Part shown: positions 27,145 to 40,458 of the stretch, one piece after another
Layout: every line of letters begins with the position of its first letter
Position numbering within the stretch: the stretch's first letter is position 1
Assembly (NCBI RefSeq): GCF_900102635.1
Contig: NZ_FMZQ01000016.1
Span: 1-64,000 of the forward strand
Source: Ectopseudomonas chengduensis
GTDB lineage: Bacteria; Pseudomonadota; Gammaproteobacteria; Pseudomonadales; Pseudomonadaceae
Length of the DNA: 64,000 bases
Reading direction: 5' to 3'
Translations under genes and position numbers: made by a program
The notes under the pieces: generated by a model
Told to the model about the DNA's origin: nothing
The model's input: only the letters and a program-made list of their open reading frames with translations
Database searches by the model: none

Positions 27145-28221
27145 ATGCTGAAGAAACTCCTGCCGTGCCTGATCCTGGCCGGCACCGCTCATGCCGCTGA
27201 TAGCGTGCGCATCTACAACTGGACCGATTACATCGCCCCGGACACCCTCAAGCAGTTCGAAAAGAGCAGCGGCCGGGGTACCCATTACGACGTCTACGAC
27301 AGCAACGAGACGCTGGACGCCAAGCTGATGGCTGGTCGCTCCGGCTACGACGTGGTGTTCCCTTCCAACCACTTCATGGCCCGGCAGATTCAGGGCGGTG
27401 CGCTGAAGAAGCTCGACCGCAGCAAGCTGCCGAACTGGAACAACCTCAGCCCGGTACTGATGAAGACGCTGGAGGTGAACGACCCGGGCAACGAGCACGG
27501 CTTCCCCTATCTGTGGGGCAGCACCGGTATCGGCTACAACGTAGACAAGGTGCGCGCCGTGCTGGGCGATGAGGTGACGATGGACAGCTGGGACGTGCTG
27601 TTCGACCCGATCAAGCTGGCCAAGCTCAACGAGTGCGGCGTCGCGATCCTCGACAACGGCCCGGAAATGCTGCCGATCGCCTTGCATCATCTGGGCCTGC
27701 CACACCACAGCAAGAACCCTGAGGACTACAAGCGCGCCGAAGCGTTATTGATGGAGATGCGCAAGAACGTGCGTTATTTCCACTCTTCCAAATACGTCGG
27801 TGATCTGGCCAATGGCGAGATCTGCATGGCGGTGGGCTTTTCCGGCGACATCATGCAGGCTGGCGCCCGTGCCGCTGAGGCGGGTAACGGGGTGAAGATC
27901 CAGTACGAGATTCCCAAGGAAGGCGCGCCGATCTGGTTCGACATGGTGGCCATGCCGGTCGATGCCGGCAACGAAGATGGCGCTTACGCCTTCATGAACT
28001 ACCTGCTGCAGCCCGAGGTAATGGCGGCCATCAGCAATCATGTGAAGTACGCCAACGGTAACACCAAGGCCGACGCGCTGGTCGACCCGGCGCTGAAGGC
28101 CGATCCGACCGTGTATCCGCCAGAGGCGGTGATGGACAAGCTGTACACCCTGGAGGCCATGCCGCTGAAGATCGACCGTGTGCGCACGCGTATCTGGAGC
28201 AAGGTCAAGAGCGGCGTCTGA
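27145..28221 (+). CDS. Periplasmic polyamine-binding protein (SpuD/PotF-like)
   Basis: 358-aa PotF-family binding protein. A signal peptide (MLKKLLPCLILAGTAHA) precedes VRIYNWTDYIAPDTLKQFEK, the family start. Binding-site blocks include DVVFPSNHFMARQI, PYLWGSTGIGYN, and NGEICMAVGFSGDIMQA. It would bind putrescine or spermidine in the periplasm. No cognate PotGHI-type ATPase or permease genes are adjacent. It follows the cupin gene by 49 bases and is followed by a strong bidirectional terminator. Confidence 0.88.
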   Translation: MLKKLLPCLILAGTAHAADSVRIYNWTDYIAPDTLKQFEKSSGRGTHYDVYDSNETLDAKLMAGRSGYDVVFPSNHFMARQIQGGALKKLDRSKLPNWNNLSPVLMKTLEVNDPGNEHGFPYLWGSTGIGYNVDKVRAVLGDEVTMDSWDVLFDPIKLAKLNECGVAILDNGPEMLPIALHHLGLPHHSKNPEDYKRAEALLMEMRKNVRYFHSSKYVGDLANGEICMAVGFSGDIMQAGARAAEAGNGVKIQYEIPKEGAPIWFDMVAMPVDAGNEDGAYAFMNYLLQPEVMAAISNHVKYANGNTKADALVDPALKADPTVYPPEAVMDKLYTLEAMPLKIDRVRTRIWSKVKSGV

Positions 28222-28235
28222 GCGTCTACTCGATG

Positions 28236-28264
28236 AAAAAAGCCCCGGCATGCCGGGGCTTTTG
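28236..28264. terminator. Bidirectional terminator
   Basis: Perfect palindrome whose arm is AAAGCCCCGGCA, with A and T runs outside. It serves the binding-protein gene on the plus strand and the chemoreceptor gene on the minus strand. Confidence 0.88.
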
Positions 28265-28290
28265 TTGTGCGTCATTCAATCGCTCATGGT

Positions 28291-30174
28291 TCAGACCTTG
28301 AAACGCCCCAGCAGGCGATCCTGCTGGCCAACCTGTTCCACCATCGAGCCGCACTGGCGCACCTGCTGTTCGGCGCCGCCAGCCAGTTCATGGCTGATGT
28401 CGCGAATGTTGGTGGTGTTGCGGTTGATCTCCTCGGTGGTGGCGCTTTGCTCCTCGGCCGCGGTGGCGATCTGCAGGTTCATGTCGTTGATGCGGGTGAT
28501 CGCCTCGCGGATACGGCCGAGCATGTCGTTGGCCGCGCCGGCGTCTTCGGCCGTCTTGCTGGCCGTGTCGCGGCTCTGTTGCATGCGGCTTTCGGCCTGA
28601 CGCACACCGCCTTGCAGTTGATCGATCATCTGGCGGATTTCCTGGGTGGCCTGCTGCGTGCGCGAGGCCAGCGAGCGCACCTCATCGGCGACCACGGCAA
28701 AGCCACGGCCGGATTCACCGGCGCGCGCGGCTTCGATGGCGGCGTTCAGTGCCAGCAGGTTGGTCTGCTCGGCGATGCTGGTGATGACCTGCAGAATCGA
28801 CTCGATGTTGTGGCTGAGCTTGGCCAGCTCGTTGATCGCGTGGCTGGTGCCATCCATCTCGTCGGCCAGATGGCGGATCGCCGCGCTGGATTGCGACACC
28901 ACGCGCACGCCGTTTTCGGTTTCTTCGTTGGCGGCGACGGCGGCCTGGGCTGCGGCCTGGGCGTTGCGCGCCACTTCCTCGGCAGTGGAGGCCATTTCCT
29001 GCATGGCGGTGGCAAGCTGATCCAGCTCTTGCAGCTGTTCCTGCAGGCGGCGCGCGGCCTGTTCCGACTCGTTTGAGGTCAGAGCCGTACTTTCGCGGAC
29101 CTGGCGCGAGCTGCCCATGACGTCGCCAATCAACGTCTGCAGGGTCTGCAGGAAGCGGTTGAATTCCTGCGACAGCTCGCCGATCTCGTCGTTGCTGGTG
29201 ATCGCCAGGCGGCGAGTCAGGTCACCTTCGCCGCTGTTGATCTCACGCAACGAGGTGCTGAGCAGGCTCAGTGGTTTGAGCAGGCTGTTCATCAGCAGGC
29301 CCAGCACCACCAGGCTGATTGCCACACCGACCACGGTGCCGACCACGGCCAGCCAGGTCAGGCGGTTGGCTTCGGCCATCACCACGCTCTCGTCCAGCAC
29401 CACGCCGATGTACCAGTCCATGCCGCGCAGGTTGGGTAGCGGGGTGAAGGAGACCAGCAGGTTCTTGCCGCCGGCCTCGACTTCGCGCAGTTCCTTGCTC
29501 AGCGCCGGGCTCTGGCCGTCGAACAGTTCGCTGTAGGACTTGCCGTTGTACTCGGCATTGGGGTGGGAAATGATATTGCCCGAGCGGCTGAGCAGGAAGG
29601 CATAGCCGGCGCCATTGAAGTCCAGGGTGTTGATCGCATCGGCGACCGATTGCAGGCGGATATCGCCACCGAATACGCCGAGAAACTGACCCGCGTCGCT
29701 GATCCGGGCCACGGCGGAAATGAGGATTTCATTGGTGGTGGAGTCGACGTAGGGTTCGGTCAGCACTGCCTGATTGCCAGCCTTGCCGGTCGCATACCAG
29801 GGGCGTTTACGGCCGTCCCAGTCGGCGCTGGGTTTCCAGTCGTCACTGTTCTTGATGGGCTTGCCGTCCGCTTCCAGCGCACCGAAGACCAGAATGAACT
29901 CGTTCTTGAGCAGTGGCGCATCGAATACGCGTTGGTTTTCTTCAGGGCTGTAGCTGCTGTCGATGGTTTGCGACACCAGGTCAATCAGACGCAGTTTGGC
30001 GTTTAGCCAGTTCTCGATCTGTCTGGCCAATGCATTGCTCGATTCGGCAATGCTCGATTCGACCTGACTGCGCAGGGTGTCGCGGACCTGGCTGACCTGG
30101 GATAGCGACAGCAGGCTGGTGGTAAGGAACAGCACGGTAGCGGCCGCGATACCGACCTTGTGGGCGATTTTCAT
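28291..30174 (-). CDS. Methyl-accepting chemotaxis protein with dCache domain
   Basis: 627-aa receptor: TM1 near residues 7-27, periplasmic double-Cache domain (about 30-275), TM2, HAMP (about 300-350) and a signalling domain with the conserved tip [19 protein letters not shown]. The ligand pocket reads [10 protein letters not shown], the RxWY part of the amine/amino-acid dCache motif, but with tryptophan where the canonical motif has the first tyrosine. Start 30174 has AGGAG eight bases upstream. The neighbouring polyamine-binding protein suggests an amine ligand; this is inference. Confidence 0.92.
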   Translation of the reverse strand: MKIAHKVGIAAATVLFLTTSLLSLSQVSQVRDTLRSQVESSIAESSNALARQIENWLNAKLRLIDLVSQTIDSSYSPEENQRVFDAPLLKNEFILVFGALEADGKPIKNSDDWKPSADWDGRKRPWYATGKAGNQAVLTEPYVDSTTNEILISAVARISDAGQFLGVFGGDIRLQSVADAINTLDFNGAGYAFLLSRSGNIISHPNAEYNGKSYSELFDGQSPALSKELREVEAGGKNLLVSFTPLPNLRGMDWYIGVVLDESVVMAEANRLTWLAVVGTVVGVAISLVVLGLLMNSLLKPLSLLSTSLREINSGEGDLTRRLAITSNDEIGELSQEFNRFLQTLQTLIGDVMGSSRQVRESTALTSNESEQAARRLQEQLQELDQLATAMQEMASTAEEVARNAQAAAQAAVAANEETENGVRVVSQSSAAIRHLADEMDGTSHAINELAKLSHNIESILQVITSIAEQTNLLALNAAIEAARAGESGRGFAVVADEVRSLASRTQQATQEIRQMIDQLQGGVRQAESRMQQSRDTASKTAEDAGAANDMLGRIREAITRINDMNLQIATAAEEQSATTEEINRNTTNIRDISHELAGGAEQQVRQCGSMVEQVGQQDRLLGRFKV

Positions 30175-30321
30175 GAATGGGCTCCTGGGCACCAAGACGA
30201 CGGGGCTGCATCCATGCAAGGCAGTTGTCTGCAAGGCAAATACAGTGCTGGCTTTTCGCCGGCGGGACGTGTGGTCTCTCTGTACGTTTTTGTATCGGCT
30301 CTCAGGTGCCGTTCTTGAGCC

Positions 30322-31362
30322 TCAGCCGCGCTTTCTGTGCAAGCGACTGGTATTGACCACATCCACCGCGCGGGCGCGCAGTTGACCGCAACCGCCGTCG
30401 ACATCCTGGCCTGCCGAATTGCGCACCTTGGTCAGCACGCCACGGCTGTGCAGATAACGCACCATCTCGACGATGCGCTCGCCGTCGGGGCGCTGGTAGT
30501 CGTCGGCTTCCAGGCTGTTGTAGGGGATCAGGTTGAGCACGGCGAACTTGCCCTTGAACAGGCGCAGGATGTTGTCCATCTCTTCCTGGCTGTCGTTGAT
30601 GCCCTTGAGCAGGGTCCACTGGTACTGGATCGGGTAGTCGATGGTGCGCGCGTAGGCTTCGCCCAGTTCCACCAGCTCTTCAGGATCGATGCGAGGCGCC
30701 TTGGGCAGCAGGCGTTGGCGCAGTTCGGCGTCAGTGGTATGCAGCGACAGCGCCAGGGCAGGGCGCACGCGTTGCTTGGGCAGGCGCTCGAACACCCGCG
30801 GGTCACCAACGGTGGAGAACACCAGGTTGCGCTGACCGATACCGCCCTCGGTGCCGAGCAGATCGATGGCCTCAAGAACGTTGTCGAGATTGTGCGCCGG
30901 CTCGCCCATGCCCATGAATACCACTTTCTTCACCGGACGAAAGCGCCGACCCAGGGCGACCTGGGCGACCATCTCGGCGCTGCTGAGCTGGCGCAGCAGA
31001 CCGCTCTTGCCGGTCATGCAGAACACACAGGCTACCGCGCAGCCCACCTGGCTGGAGATGCACAGGCCATCACGTGGCAACAGTACGCTTTCCACCATCT
31101 GTTTGTCGGCCAGCTCCACCAGCAGGCGAGCCGAGCCGTCGGCGCCAGGATGTTCGGAGCGCAGCCGGGCCAGTGCGTCCAGTTCGCTGGCGATAGCTGG
31201 CAGCCCTTCACGTACCGTCAGGGGCAAGAAGTTCTCGGTCTTCTGATGCTTGGTGCCGGTATCCAACGGCTTGCCCTGCAGCCAGGCACGGGTAATGCGC
31301 CCGATATGCTGGGGTTTGGCGCCAAGGTCGGCGAGGCGTTGGTTGAGTTCGGTGAGCTGCAT
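30322..31362 (-). CDS. RlmN/Cfr-family radical SAM RNA methyltransferase
   Basis: 346-aa radical SAM enzyme of the type that methylates C2 or C8 of adenosine. The iron-sulfur motif is C108-x3-C112-x2-C115 (CAVACVFC). GMGEPAHN is the SAM-binding motif, and C325 in GGCGQL corresponds to the methyl-carrying cysteine, so the catalytic set is complete. It is shorter than typical RlmN (about 380 aa) and lacks the usual pilF/ispG neighbours, so it may be a paralogue with another target adenosine. The next gene (DUF5924) lies 15 bases upstream on the same strand. Confidence 0.82.
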   Translation of the reverse strand: MQLTELNQRLADLGAKPQHIGRITRAWLQGKPLDTGTKHQKTENFLPLTVREGLPAIASELDALARLRSEHPGADGSARLLVELADKQMVESVLLPRDGLCISSQVGCAVACVFCMTGKSGLLRQLSSAEMVAQVALGRRFRPVKKVVFMGMGEPAHNLDNVLEAIDLLGTEGGIGQRNLVFSTVGDPRVFERLPKQRVRPALALSLHTTDAELRQRLLPKAPRIDPEELVELGEAYARTIDYPIQYQWTLLKGINDSQEEMDNILRLFKGKFAVLNLIPYNSLEADDYQRPDGERIVEMVRYLHSRGVLTKVRNSAGQDVDGGCGQLRARAVDVVNTSRLHRKRG

Positions 31363-31377
31363 GGGGCGCGCATGCTA

Positions 31378-32403
31378 TCACTTGGCCGTGGCAGCGACCA
31401 CGTCGAAGCGCAGTACGCCGATCATCTGCCCTGCTTCGGTGACGACTCGCACTTGCCAGCGGCCTTCGGGTGAGGCCGGGAAGTTGAGTTTGTGCGTCCA
31501 GGCGCGATAGCCCTCCTTGCGCCCGCCGTTGATGTCCAGCGCAATGCGGTCGACTTCCCGGCCGTTGTGCTGCCAGACGTGGTAGATGCGTTCGTTGAGG
31601 CCGCGTGGGGCGTTGATCGAGGTATAGGCGTAAAGCCCATCATCGCGCAGCTGTTCCGGGCTGATCTGTTGCAGGCTCTCGCCTGGCGTGCGTTGTTCGC
31701 CATCGAAGCGATCACTGATCGCCACCTCGGTCAGCCATAGCGTTGCCGGTGGCACCCAGGCGCGCGCCACCCAGCCGGCGCTGGCCATCGCCAGAGGCAG
31801 GGCGGCCAGTAGCACAATGCGTCGCCAGCCGGTGAAACCGATCAGGCCCGGCAGGCTCGGCAGCGCCAGCAGCGTGGCGATCAGCAGGGCAATGCGGTAG
31901 CTCTGCGGGGTACTGAGGTGAAAGATGATCGGCAACGCGGTCAGCATCACCGCGAACAGCGCCAGGCTGTGAAAGATCAACAGCAACCAGCGCCTGGGCG
32001 CCAGCCAGCGGTAGTAAATCGGGTCGGTGATCGAGGCCAGGGCGGCGATCGCCAGCAGGCCGCTGAACAGTAACTGCCCGCTGTTCCAGGTGGTGGTGAT
32101 GAAGAAGAATGGCAAGACGAAGAACAGACTTTCCTGGTGGATCATCTGTGTGCCGTAGCGCAGCAGCGGCAACGGCAATTCGAAGCCGAAGCGCCGGGCA
32201 ATGCGTTCACGCAGCAGGTTCTCCAGAATCAACCAGACCCAACTGACCAGCAATACCACGCCGAGCACCTTGGCCAGGTACGCCTGGCGGTCGACCAGGA
32301 GAAAACTGGCCACGCCCGAGCAGAAGCCGAACAGGGCGACCAGGCCTGGGTAACGGCGCAGCAGGGCGATCAGCGTGGGGATGCGGTCGAGCACGACTTT
32401 CAT
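31378..32403 (-). CDS. DUF5924/DUF2914 membrane protein
   Basis: 341-aa protein with about seven hydrophobic helices in residues 15-235 and a soluble C-terminal domain (about 240-341). The tail has the DUF2914 pattern: NERIYHVWQHNGREVDRIALDI, then KLNFPASPEGRWQVRVVTEAGQMIG. The function is unknown. It lies upstream of the radical SAM gene with a 15-base gap, so both may be one transcript. Confidence 0.75.
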   Translation of the reverse strand: MKVVLDRIPTLIALLRRYPGLVALFGFCSGVASFLLVDRQAYLAKVLGVVLLVSWVWLILENLLRERIARRFGFELPLPLLRYGTQMIHQESLFFVLPFFFITTTWNSGQLLFSGLLAIAALASITDPIYYRWLAPRRWLLLIFHSLALFAVMLTALPIIFHLSTPQSYRIALLIATLLALPSLPGLIGFTGWRRIVLLAALPLAMASAGWVARAWVPPATLWLTEVAISDRFDGEQRTPGESLQQISPEQLRDDGLYAYTSINAPRGLNERIYHVWQHNGREVDRIALDINGGRKEGYRAWTHKLNFPASPEGRWQVRVVTEAGQMIGVLRFDVVAATAK

Positions 32404-32542
32404 GGCAGCAGCAAATGACAGTGTTGGGCGCGCATCCTAGGTAGCCCGAGCCTTGGCTGCAAGCGAGTCGTCAGCTGCGCTGGCGGTGTCGGGCCGCTTG
32501 CGGCACTATTGCGCCCCCGTTTCACCACCGAGTCCGAAAACG

Positions 32543-32836
32543 ATGAAATTCATCCATCAACGCGAGCATCTGGAAGAGGGCGATCTGGTGGTCATCCAGT
32601 GTTCGCAGCCCTGCAACATCCGCCTGATGAACGATGCCAACTTTCGCGCGTTCAGGAACCGTGGTCGGCACAGTTATCACGGCGGCGCCTTCATCAAGTT
32701 CCCAGCGAAGATTCGCGTGCCCTCCAGTGGTTTCTGGAACATCACGCTGGATACCGTCAGCCGTCGTGCGGTGAGCGTGACGCGCAAGCCGCAGATGGAG
32801 TACAGCATCAAGATCGTCCGTCGCCCGGGCGCCTGA
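32543..32836 (+). CDS. DUF1883 protein
   Basis: 97-aa protein beginning MKFIHQREHLEEGDLVVIQCSQ, characteristic of DUF1883, a short beta-rich domain with no assigned function. The later YHGGAFIKFPAKIRVPSSGFWNITLDT block is the conserved core. No strong ribosome-binding site precedes ATG 32543, but the family start fits. A 28-aa membrane peptide follows 88 bases downstream. Confidence 0.8.
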   Translation: MKFIHQREHLEEGDLVVIQCSQPCNIRLMNDANFRAFRNRGRHSYHGGAFIKFPAKIRVPSSGFWNITLDTVSRRAVSVTRKPQMEYSIKIVRRPGA

Positions 32837-32924
32837 TGCTCGCCGCTGCAGGTGAAGAAAAAAGCTAAACGCTGACAGCCAGGTCGAGGTCACAACTCGT
32901 GAACCTCGAAAAAGGAGAGTCAGC

Positions 32925-33011
32925 ATGCTGAAGTTTCTGGGCGGTACCGTCGGTATCATTTTCATCATCGGCCTGATCGTGGTGGTGGGATTGCTCTCAC
33001 TGATCTTCTAG
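32925..33011 (+). CDS. 28-aa membrane peptide
   Basis: Translation from ATG 32925 gives MLKFLGGTVGIIFIIGLIV and then VVGLLSLIF, a single hydrophobic helix with almost no tails. A strong AAAGGAGAG site lies eight to nine bases upstream. A GC-rich hairpin (GCCCCGCTGC / GCAGCGGGGC, 33022-33043) follows the stop codon. It resembles small hydrophobic membrane peptides, including type I toxins or respiratory-complex subunits, but I recognise no specific family. Confidence 0.55.
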   Translation: MLKFLGGTVGIIFIIGLIVVVGLLSLIF

Positions 33012-33052
33012 CCAATGAATGGCCCCGCTGCGTGCAGCGGGGCTGATCGCAT

Positions 33053-33388
33053 TCAGAGCCGTTTGCGCTGGTTGCCCTGGTGCTGCTCGCAGGTCATGAA
33101 GCCCTTGCTGTCGACCCGGCCGTTGACGTCGAAGTCCACGTAATAGGGCTGCTCCAGGCCGTCGACATTCAGCACGTAGTTGTTGCAGGTGCCGCCTGTG
33201 ACACTGTTGCGCACGTCCGAAGAGGGTGGCCCACCGAGGGTGCGTACCTGTTCCTGAGTCATGCCGTGGTCGACCTGCTTGACCAATGGCTCATTGCGGA
33301 AGGTCAGGTAATCGGCCGGGTTCTCGAAGGTCGAGCAACCGCTCACCGCAGCCGCTACGGCCAGTACTGCAAGGCTGTGCTTGTACAT
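33053..33388 (-). CDS. osmE: Osmotically inducible lipoprotein OsmE
   Basis: 111-aa SmpA/OmlA-fold lipoprotein. The lipobox VSGC puts the lipidated cysteine at residue 18. The mature part has ADYLTFRNEPLVKQVDHGMT and the GTCNNYVLN/YYVDFD strands of OsmE. It is outer-membrane-anchored and induced by osmotic stress in relatives. Start 33388 is chosen from the lipoprotein signal and the E. coli OsmE length of 112 aa. Confidence 0.88.
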   Translation of the reverse strand: MYKHSLAVLAVAAAVSGCSTFENPADYLTFRNEPLVKQVDHGMTQEQVRTLGGPPSSDVRNSVTGGTCNNYVLNVDGLEQPYYVDFDVNGRVDSKGFMTCEQHQGNQRKRL

Positions 33389-33510
33389 GTCATCGCTCCG
33401 TCGATTGAGCCGAAATGGCTCGACATGTTTTGGAGCCGCGTCCGTGCATGAGAGTTCGAGTTTTTCGATGATCGGCGCGAGTCGCGCCTCATTCGTCGCT
33501 GCATGAATGA

Positions 33511-33538
33511 AAAGAGCCCGCGATTGCGGGCTCTTTTG
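33511..33538. terminator. Terminator after metH
   Basis: Stem AAGAGCCCGC / GCGGGCTCTT with a 4-base loop and T runs on both strands. It lies just past the metH stop and upstream of osmE. Confidence 0.85.
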
Positions 33539-33540
33539 CA

Positions 33541-37251
<3,711 letters not shown>

Positions 37252-37403
37252 GAGAACTACCTGAGCAAAGCGGAAACAAAGGTGGGCGATGATAGCAAAG
37301 CTGCAGGGTTCTGGAGCACCAGCGGGCTTTTCATGAATTTCATTCATGTTGCTGGAGGCGCCGTCTCGTTAGAATTGCCAGCATCGCACTCAAGGACGTG
37401 GCC

Positions 37404-39680
37404 ATGCTCAAGCCCGCTGCTCTGTTTCTTCTTTCTTTCGCAGCCGGCCTGGCCCGTGCGGAAGCGATTTCCTATATCGATGACGTCCAACCGATCCTCA
37501 CCCACAAATGCGTAGCCTGCCATACCTGCTATGACGCGCCGTGCCAGCTCAATCTGGGCAGTGGCGAAGGCATTGCGCGCGGCGCCAGCAAGCAACTGGT
37601 GTACGACGGTACGCGCAGCAAGGCGCAAGCGACCACTCGGCTTTATCTGGATGCACAGGGCGAGGCGGCCTGGCGCCAGCGCGACTTTTATTCGGTGCTC
37701 GATGGCGAGAACGGCCAGGCTGCGCTGATCAAGCGCATGCTGGAGCTGGGTCGCAGTCAGCCACTGGAGCCCAATGCCAAGCTCCCGGACAATCTCGACG
37801 TAGCCATCACCCGCAGCAACAGTTGCCCATTGCCGGGGGAGTTCGCTGCCTATGCGCAGAAGAATCCCCATGGCGGCATGCCGTTCGCCGTGACGGGGCT
37901 GAACGATGACGAGTACGCCACCCTTGAACAGTGGCTGGCCCAGGGTGCGCCGGTCGCCGAACAGGCGCTCACGCCGAGTGCAGTCGAGTTGCGCCAGGTG
38001 GAGCAGTGGGAAAAATTCTTGAATGCGCCCGGTGCGCGGCAGGATCTGGTTGCGCGCTGGCTGTACGAGCATTTGTTCCTCGCGCATCTGCACTTCGAGG
38101 GCGGGGAGCCCGGGCACTTCTTCCAGATGGTCCGTTCGCGTACCCCTAGCGGCAAACCCATCGATCCTATCGCCACGCGCCGCCCGAACGACGATCCGGG
38201 CACCGAGTTCTACTACCGGCTATGGCCGATCCAGGGCGTGATCGTGCACAAGACGCATATCACCTACCCACTGGGTGACGCCAAGCTGGCACGGGTCAAG
38301 GAGCTGTTCTTCGGCGAAGACTGGGCGCTGGACGCTGTGCCGGGTTACGGCGCACAACGCCGCGCCAACCCCTTCGAAACCTTCGCCGCGATTCCGGCGC
38401 GTGCGCGCTATCAGTTCATGCTGGATAACGCCGAGTACTTCGTGCGTACCTTCATCCGAGGTCCGGTGTGCCGCGGGCAGATCGCCACTGACGTGATTCG
38501 CGACAACTTCTGGGCCGTGTTCCAGGCGCCGGAGCACGATCTCTACATCACCGATGCCAATTACCAGCGCGAGGCCACGCCGCTGTTGGCCATGCCCGGC
38601 CAGTTCGACGATATCGGCGATCTGCTGGGCTTGTGGCGCAACTATCGCGACAAGCGCAACGATTACGAGAACCTGCGCAAGGACGCTTACGCCGACGCAC
38701 CTCCTGCGGACTGGGCACATATCTGGAGCGGCAATGACAACGCGCTGCTGTCGATCTTCCGCCAGCACGACAGTGCCTCGGTGCGCAAAGGCCTGCTCGG
38801 CGAGATTCCGCAGACCCTCTGGTGGATGGATTACCCGCTGCTGGAGCGCACCTACTACCAACTGGTGGTCAACTTCGACGTGTTCGGCAACGTTTCGCAC
38901 CAGGCGCAGACGCGATTGTATTTCGATCTGATCCGCAATGGCGCCGAAGTGAACTTTCTGCGCCTGCTGCCAGCGCGCTCACGTGAGGCCTACCTGGATG
39001 ACTGGTATCAGAACAGCGGCAAGTTAAAGATGCTGCTGGACTACACCTCAGTCGATCATCGTTCACCGAGCGCCATTGGCCTGACCGGTGAGGATCCGAA
39101 GAAGCAGTTCGCCGAACAGCTGCTGCAGCGCTACGCCAAGCTCAACGCGCGTCCTGACCCGATCAACCGCTGCACAGGCGCGCAGTGTTATCGCGACGGT
39201 TTGCCCAGGGAGCTGCAAGATGTCGAGCAGACGTTGGCGCGCCTGGCCAGTCGTCCGGCGGGCGGCTTGCGGGTGATTGATCAACTGCCAGAAGCGACGA
39301 TGTTGCGGGTAGAGCTGAGCGATGGCTCGCGCGAGATCTACAGCCTGCTGCGCAACCGTGCGCACAGCAACGTGGCGTTCATGCTGGGAGAGGAGCTGCG
39401 CTATCAACCGCGCCTGGACACCCTGACCATCTACCCGGAAGTGCTGAGCAGCTATCCGAATTTCCTGTTCACGGTCAAAGCGGGGGCGGTGGATGCCTTC
39501 GTCAAGCAGATGGAAGCTGTCAGCGACGCAAAATCCTTCGAGCAAATCGTCGAGCGCTGGGGTGTACGGCGCAGTCATCCCGAGTTCTGGCGCTATTTTC
39601 ACGATCTCGCCGAGCATATTCGCGAAACCCAGCCGCTGGAGACAGGCGTGCTGGATATGAACCGCTACCAGAACCTCTAA
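37404..39680 (+). CDS. cti: Fatty acid cis/trans isomerase
   Basis: 758-aa periplasmic heme protein that converts cis to trans unsaturated phospholipid acyl chains, stiffening the membrane under solvent or heat stress. A signal peptide (residues 1-19) precedes a c-type heme motif C36-V-A-C39-H40, as in Pseudomonas Cti. Length and the collinear C-terminus are normal for the family. Start ATG 37404 has AAGGA seven bases upstream; the GTG at 37398 is too close to that site. Confidence 0.95.
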   Translation: MLKPAALFLLSFAAGLARAEAISYIDDVQPILTHKCVACHTCYDAPCQLNLGSGEGIARGASKQLVYDGTRSKAQATTRLYLDAQGEAAWRQRDFYSVLDGENGQAALIKRMLELGRSQPLEPNAKLPDNLDVAITRSNSCPLPGEFAAYAQKNPHGGMPFAVTGLNDDEYATLEQWLAQGAPVAEQALTPSAVELRQVEQWEKFLNAPGARQDLVARWLYEHLFLAHLHFEGGEPGHFFQMVRSRTPSGKPIDPIATRRPNDDPGTEFYYRLWPIQGVIVHKTHITYPLGDAKLARVKELFFGEDWALDAVPGYGAQRRANPFETFAAIPARARYQFMLDNAEYFVRTFIRGPVCRGQIATDVIRDNFWAVFQAPEHDLYITDANYQREATPLLAMPGQFDDIGDLLGLWRNYRDKRNDYENLRKDAYADAPPADWAHIWSGNDNALLSIFRQHDSASVRKGLLGEIPQTLWWMDYPLLERTYYQLVVNFDVFGNVSHQAQTRLYFDLIRNGAEVNFLRLLPARSREAYLDDWYQNSGKLKMLLDYTSVDHRSPSAIGLTGEDPKKQFAEQLLQRYAKLNARPDPINRCTGAQCYRDGLPRELQDVEQTLARLASRPAGGLRVIDQLPEATMLRVELSDGSREIYSLLRNRAHSNVAFMLGEELRYQPRLDTLTIYPEVLSSYPNFLFTVKAGAVDAFVKQMEAVSDAKSFEQIVERWGVRRSHPEFWRYFHDLAEHIRETQPLETGVLDMNRYQNL

Positions 39681-39822
39681 ATGCACCGGAGCGCACGTGA
39701 AGTGCGCTCCAGATTGCTTGTCGCATGGCGGCTATGGTTGCGATCAATTCCTACTAATTTAGTTGGGCTTTAACCGGGCGGCGCTCTGGCGTACACTGCG
39801 TCCATGTTCGCGAGGAGTTGCC

Positions 39823-40407
39823 ATGAGCGCCATCATCATTACCCAAGCTGCCGAAGATTACCTGGCCGAGCTGCTGAGCAAGCAGGACACTCCGGGTATC
39901 GGCATCCGAGTTTTCATCACCCAGCCAGGTACGCCTTACGCGGAAACCTGCATTGCCTACTGCAAGCCGGGTGAGCAGAAGCCTGAAGACACCGCCGTTG
40001 GCCTGGCCAGTTTCACCGCCTGGATCGATGGCGTCAGTGAGCCTTTCCTGGAAGACGCAGTCGTCGACTACGCCACCGATCGCATGGGCGGCCAGTTGAC
40101 CATCAAGGCGCCGAACGCCAAGGTGCCGATGGTCAACGAAGACAGTCCGCTCAACGAACGTATCAACTACTACCTGCAGACCGAGATCAATCCCGGCCTG
40201 GCCAGCCATGGCGGCCAGGTGACGCTGATCGACGTGGTCGAAGAGGGCATTGCCGTGCTGCAGTTCGGCGGTGGTTGCCAGGGCTGTGGCCAAGCCGATT
40301 ACACCCTCAAGGAAGGCATCGAGAAAACCCTGCTCGAGCGCATTCCAGAGCTCAAGGGGGTGCGTGACGTGACCGACCACAGCAATCGCGAGAACGCCTA
40401 CTACTGA
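39823..40407 (+). CDS. nfuA: Fe-S biogenesis protein NfuA
   Basis: 194-aa iron-sulfur carrier. An N-terminal degenerate A-type domain (residues 1-95) is followed by an Nfu domain with C152-x2-C155 (CQGC), which holds a 4Fe-4S cluster at a dimer interface for transfer to target enzymes. Start ATG 39823 follows GAGGAG. A bidirectional terminator follows. Confidence 0.96.
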   Translation: MSAIIITQAAEDYLAELLSKQDTPGIGIRVFITQPGTPYAETCIAYCKPGEQKPEDTAVGLASFTAWIDGVSEPFLEDAVVDYATDRMGGQLTIKAPNAKVPMVNEDSPLNERINYYLQTEINPGLASHGGQVTLIDVVEEGIAVLQFGGGCQGCGQADYTLKEGIEKTLLERIPELKGVRDVTDHSNRENAYY

Positions 40408-40424
40408 TAGGCGTCTTGCACATG

Positions 40425-40454
40425 AAAAAGGGGCGACTGGAGTCGCCCCTTTTT
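40425..40454. terminator. Bidirectional terminator
   Basis: Perfect 14-bp stem AAAAAGGGGCGACT / AGTCGCCCCTTTTT with a short loop and T runs on both strands, between convergent nfuA and the DUF1272 gene. Confidence 0.92.
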
Positions 40455-40458
40455 CATT

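Noticed and set aside
37252-37403. Cobalamin riboswitch upstream of metH
   Set aside because: The divergent gap to cti is only about 150 bp and no B12-box-like sequence was seen. This is too short for a full element plus promoters.
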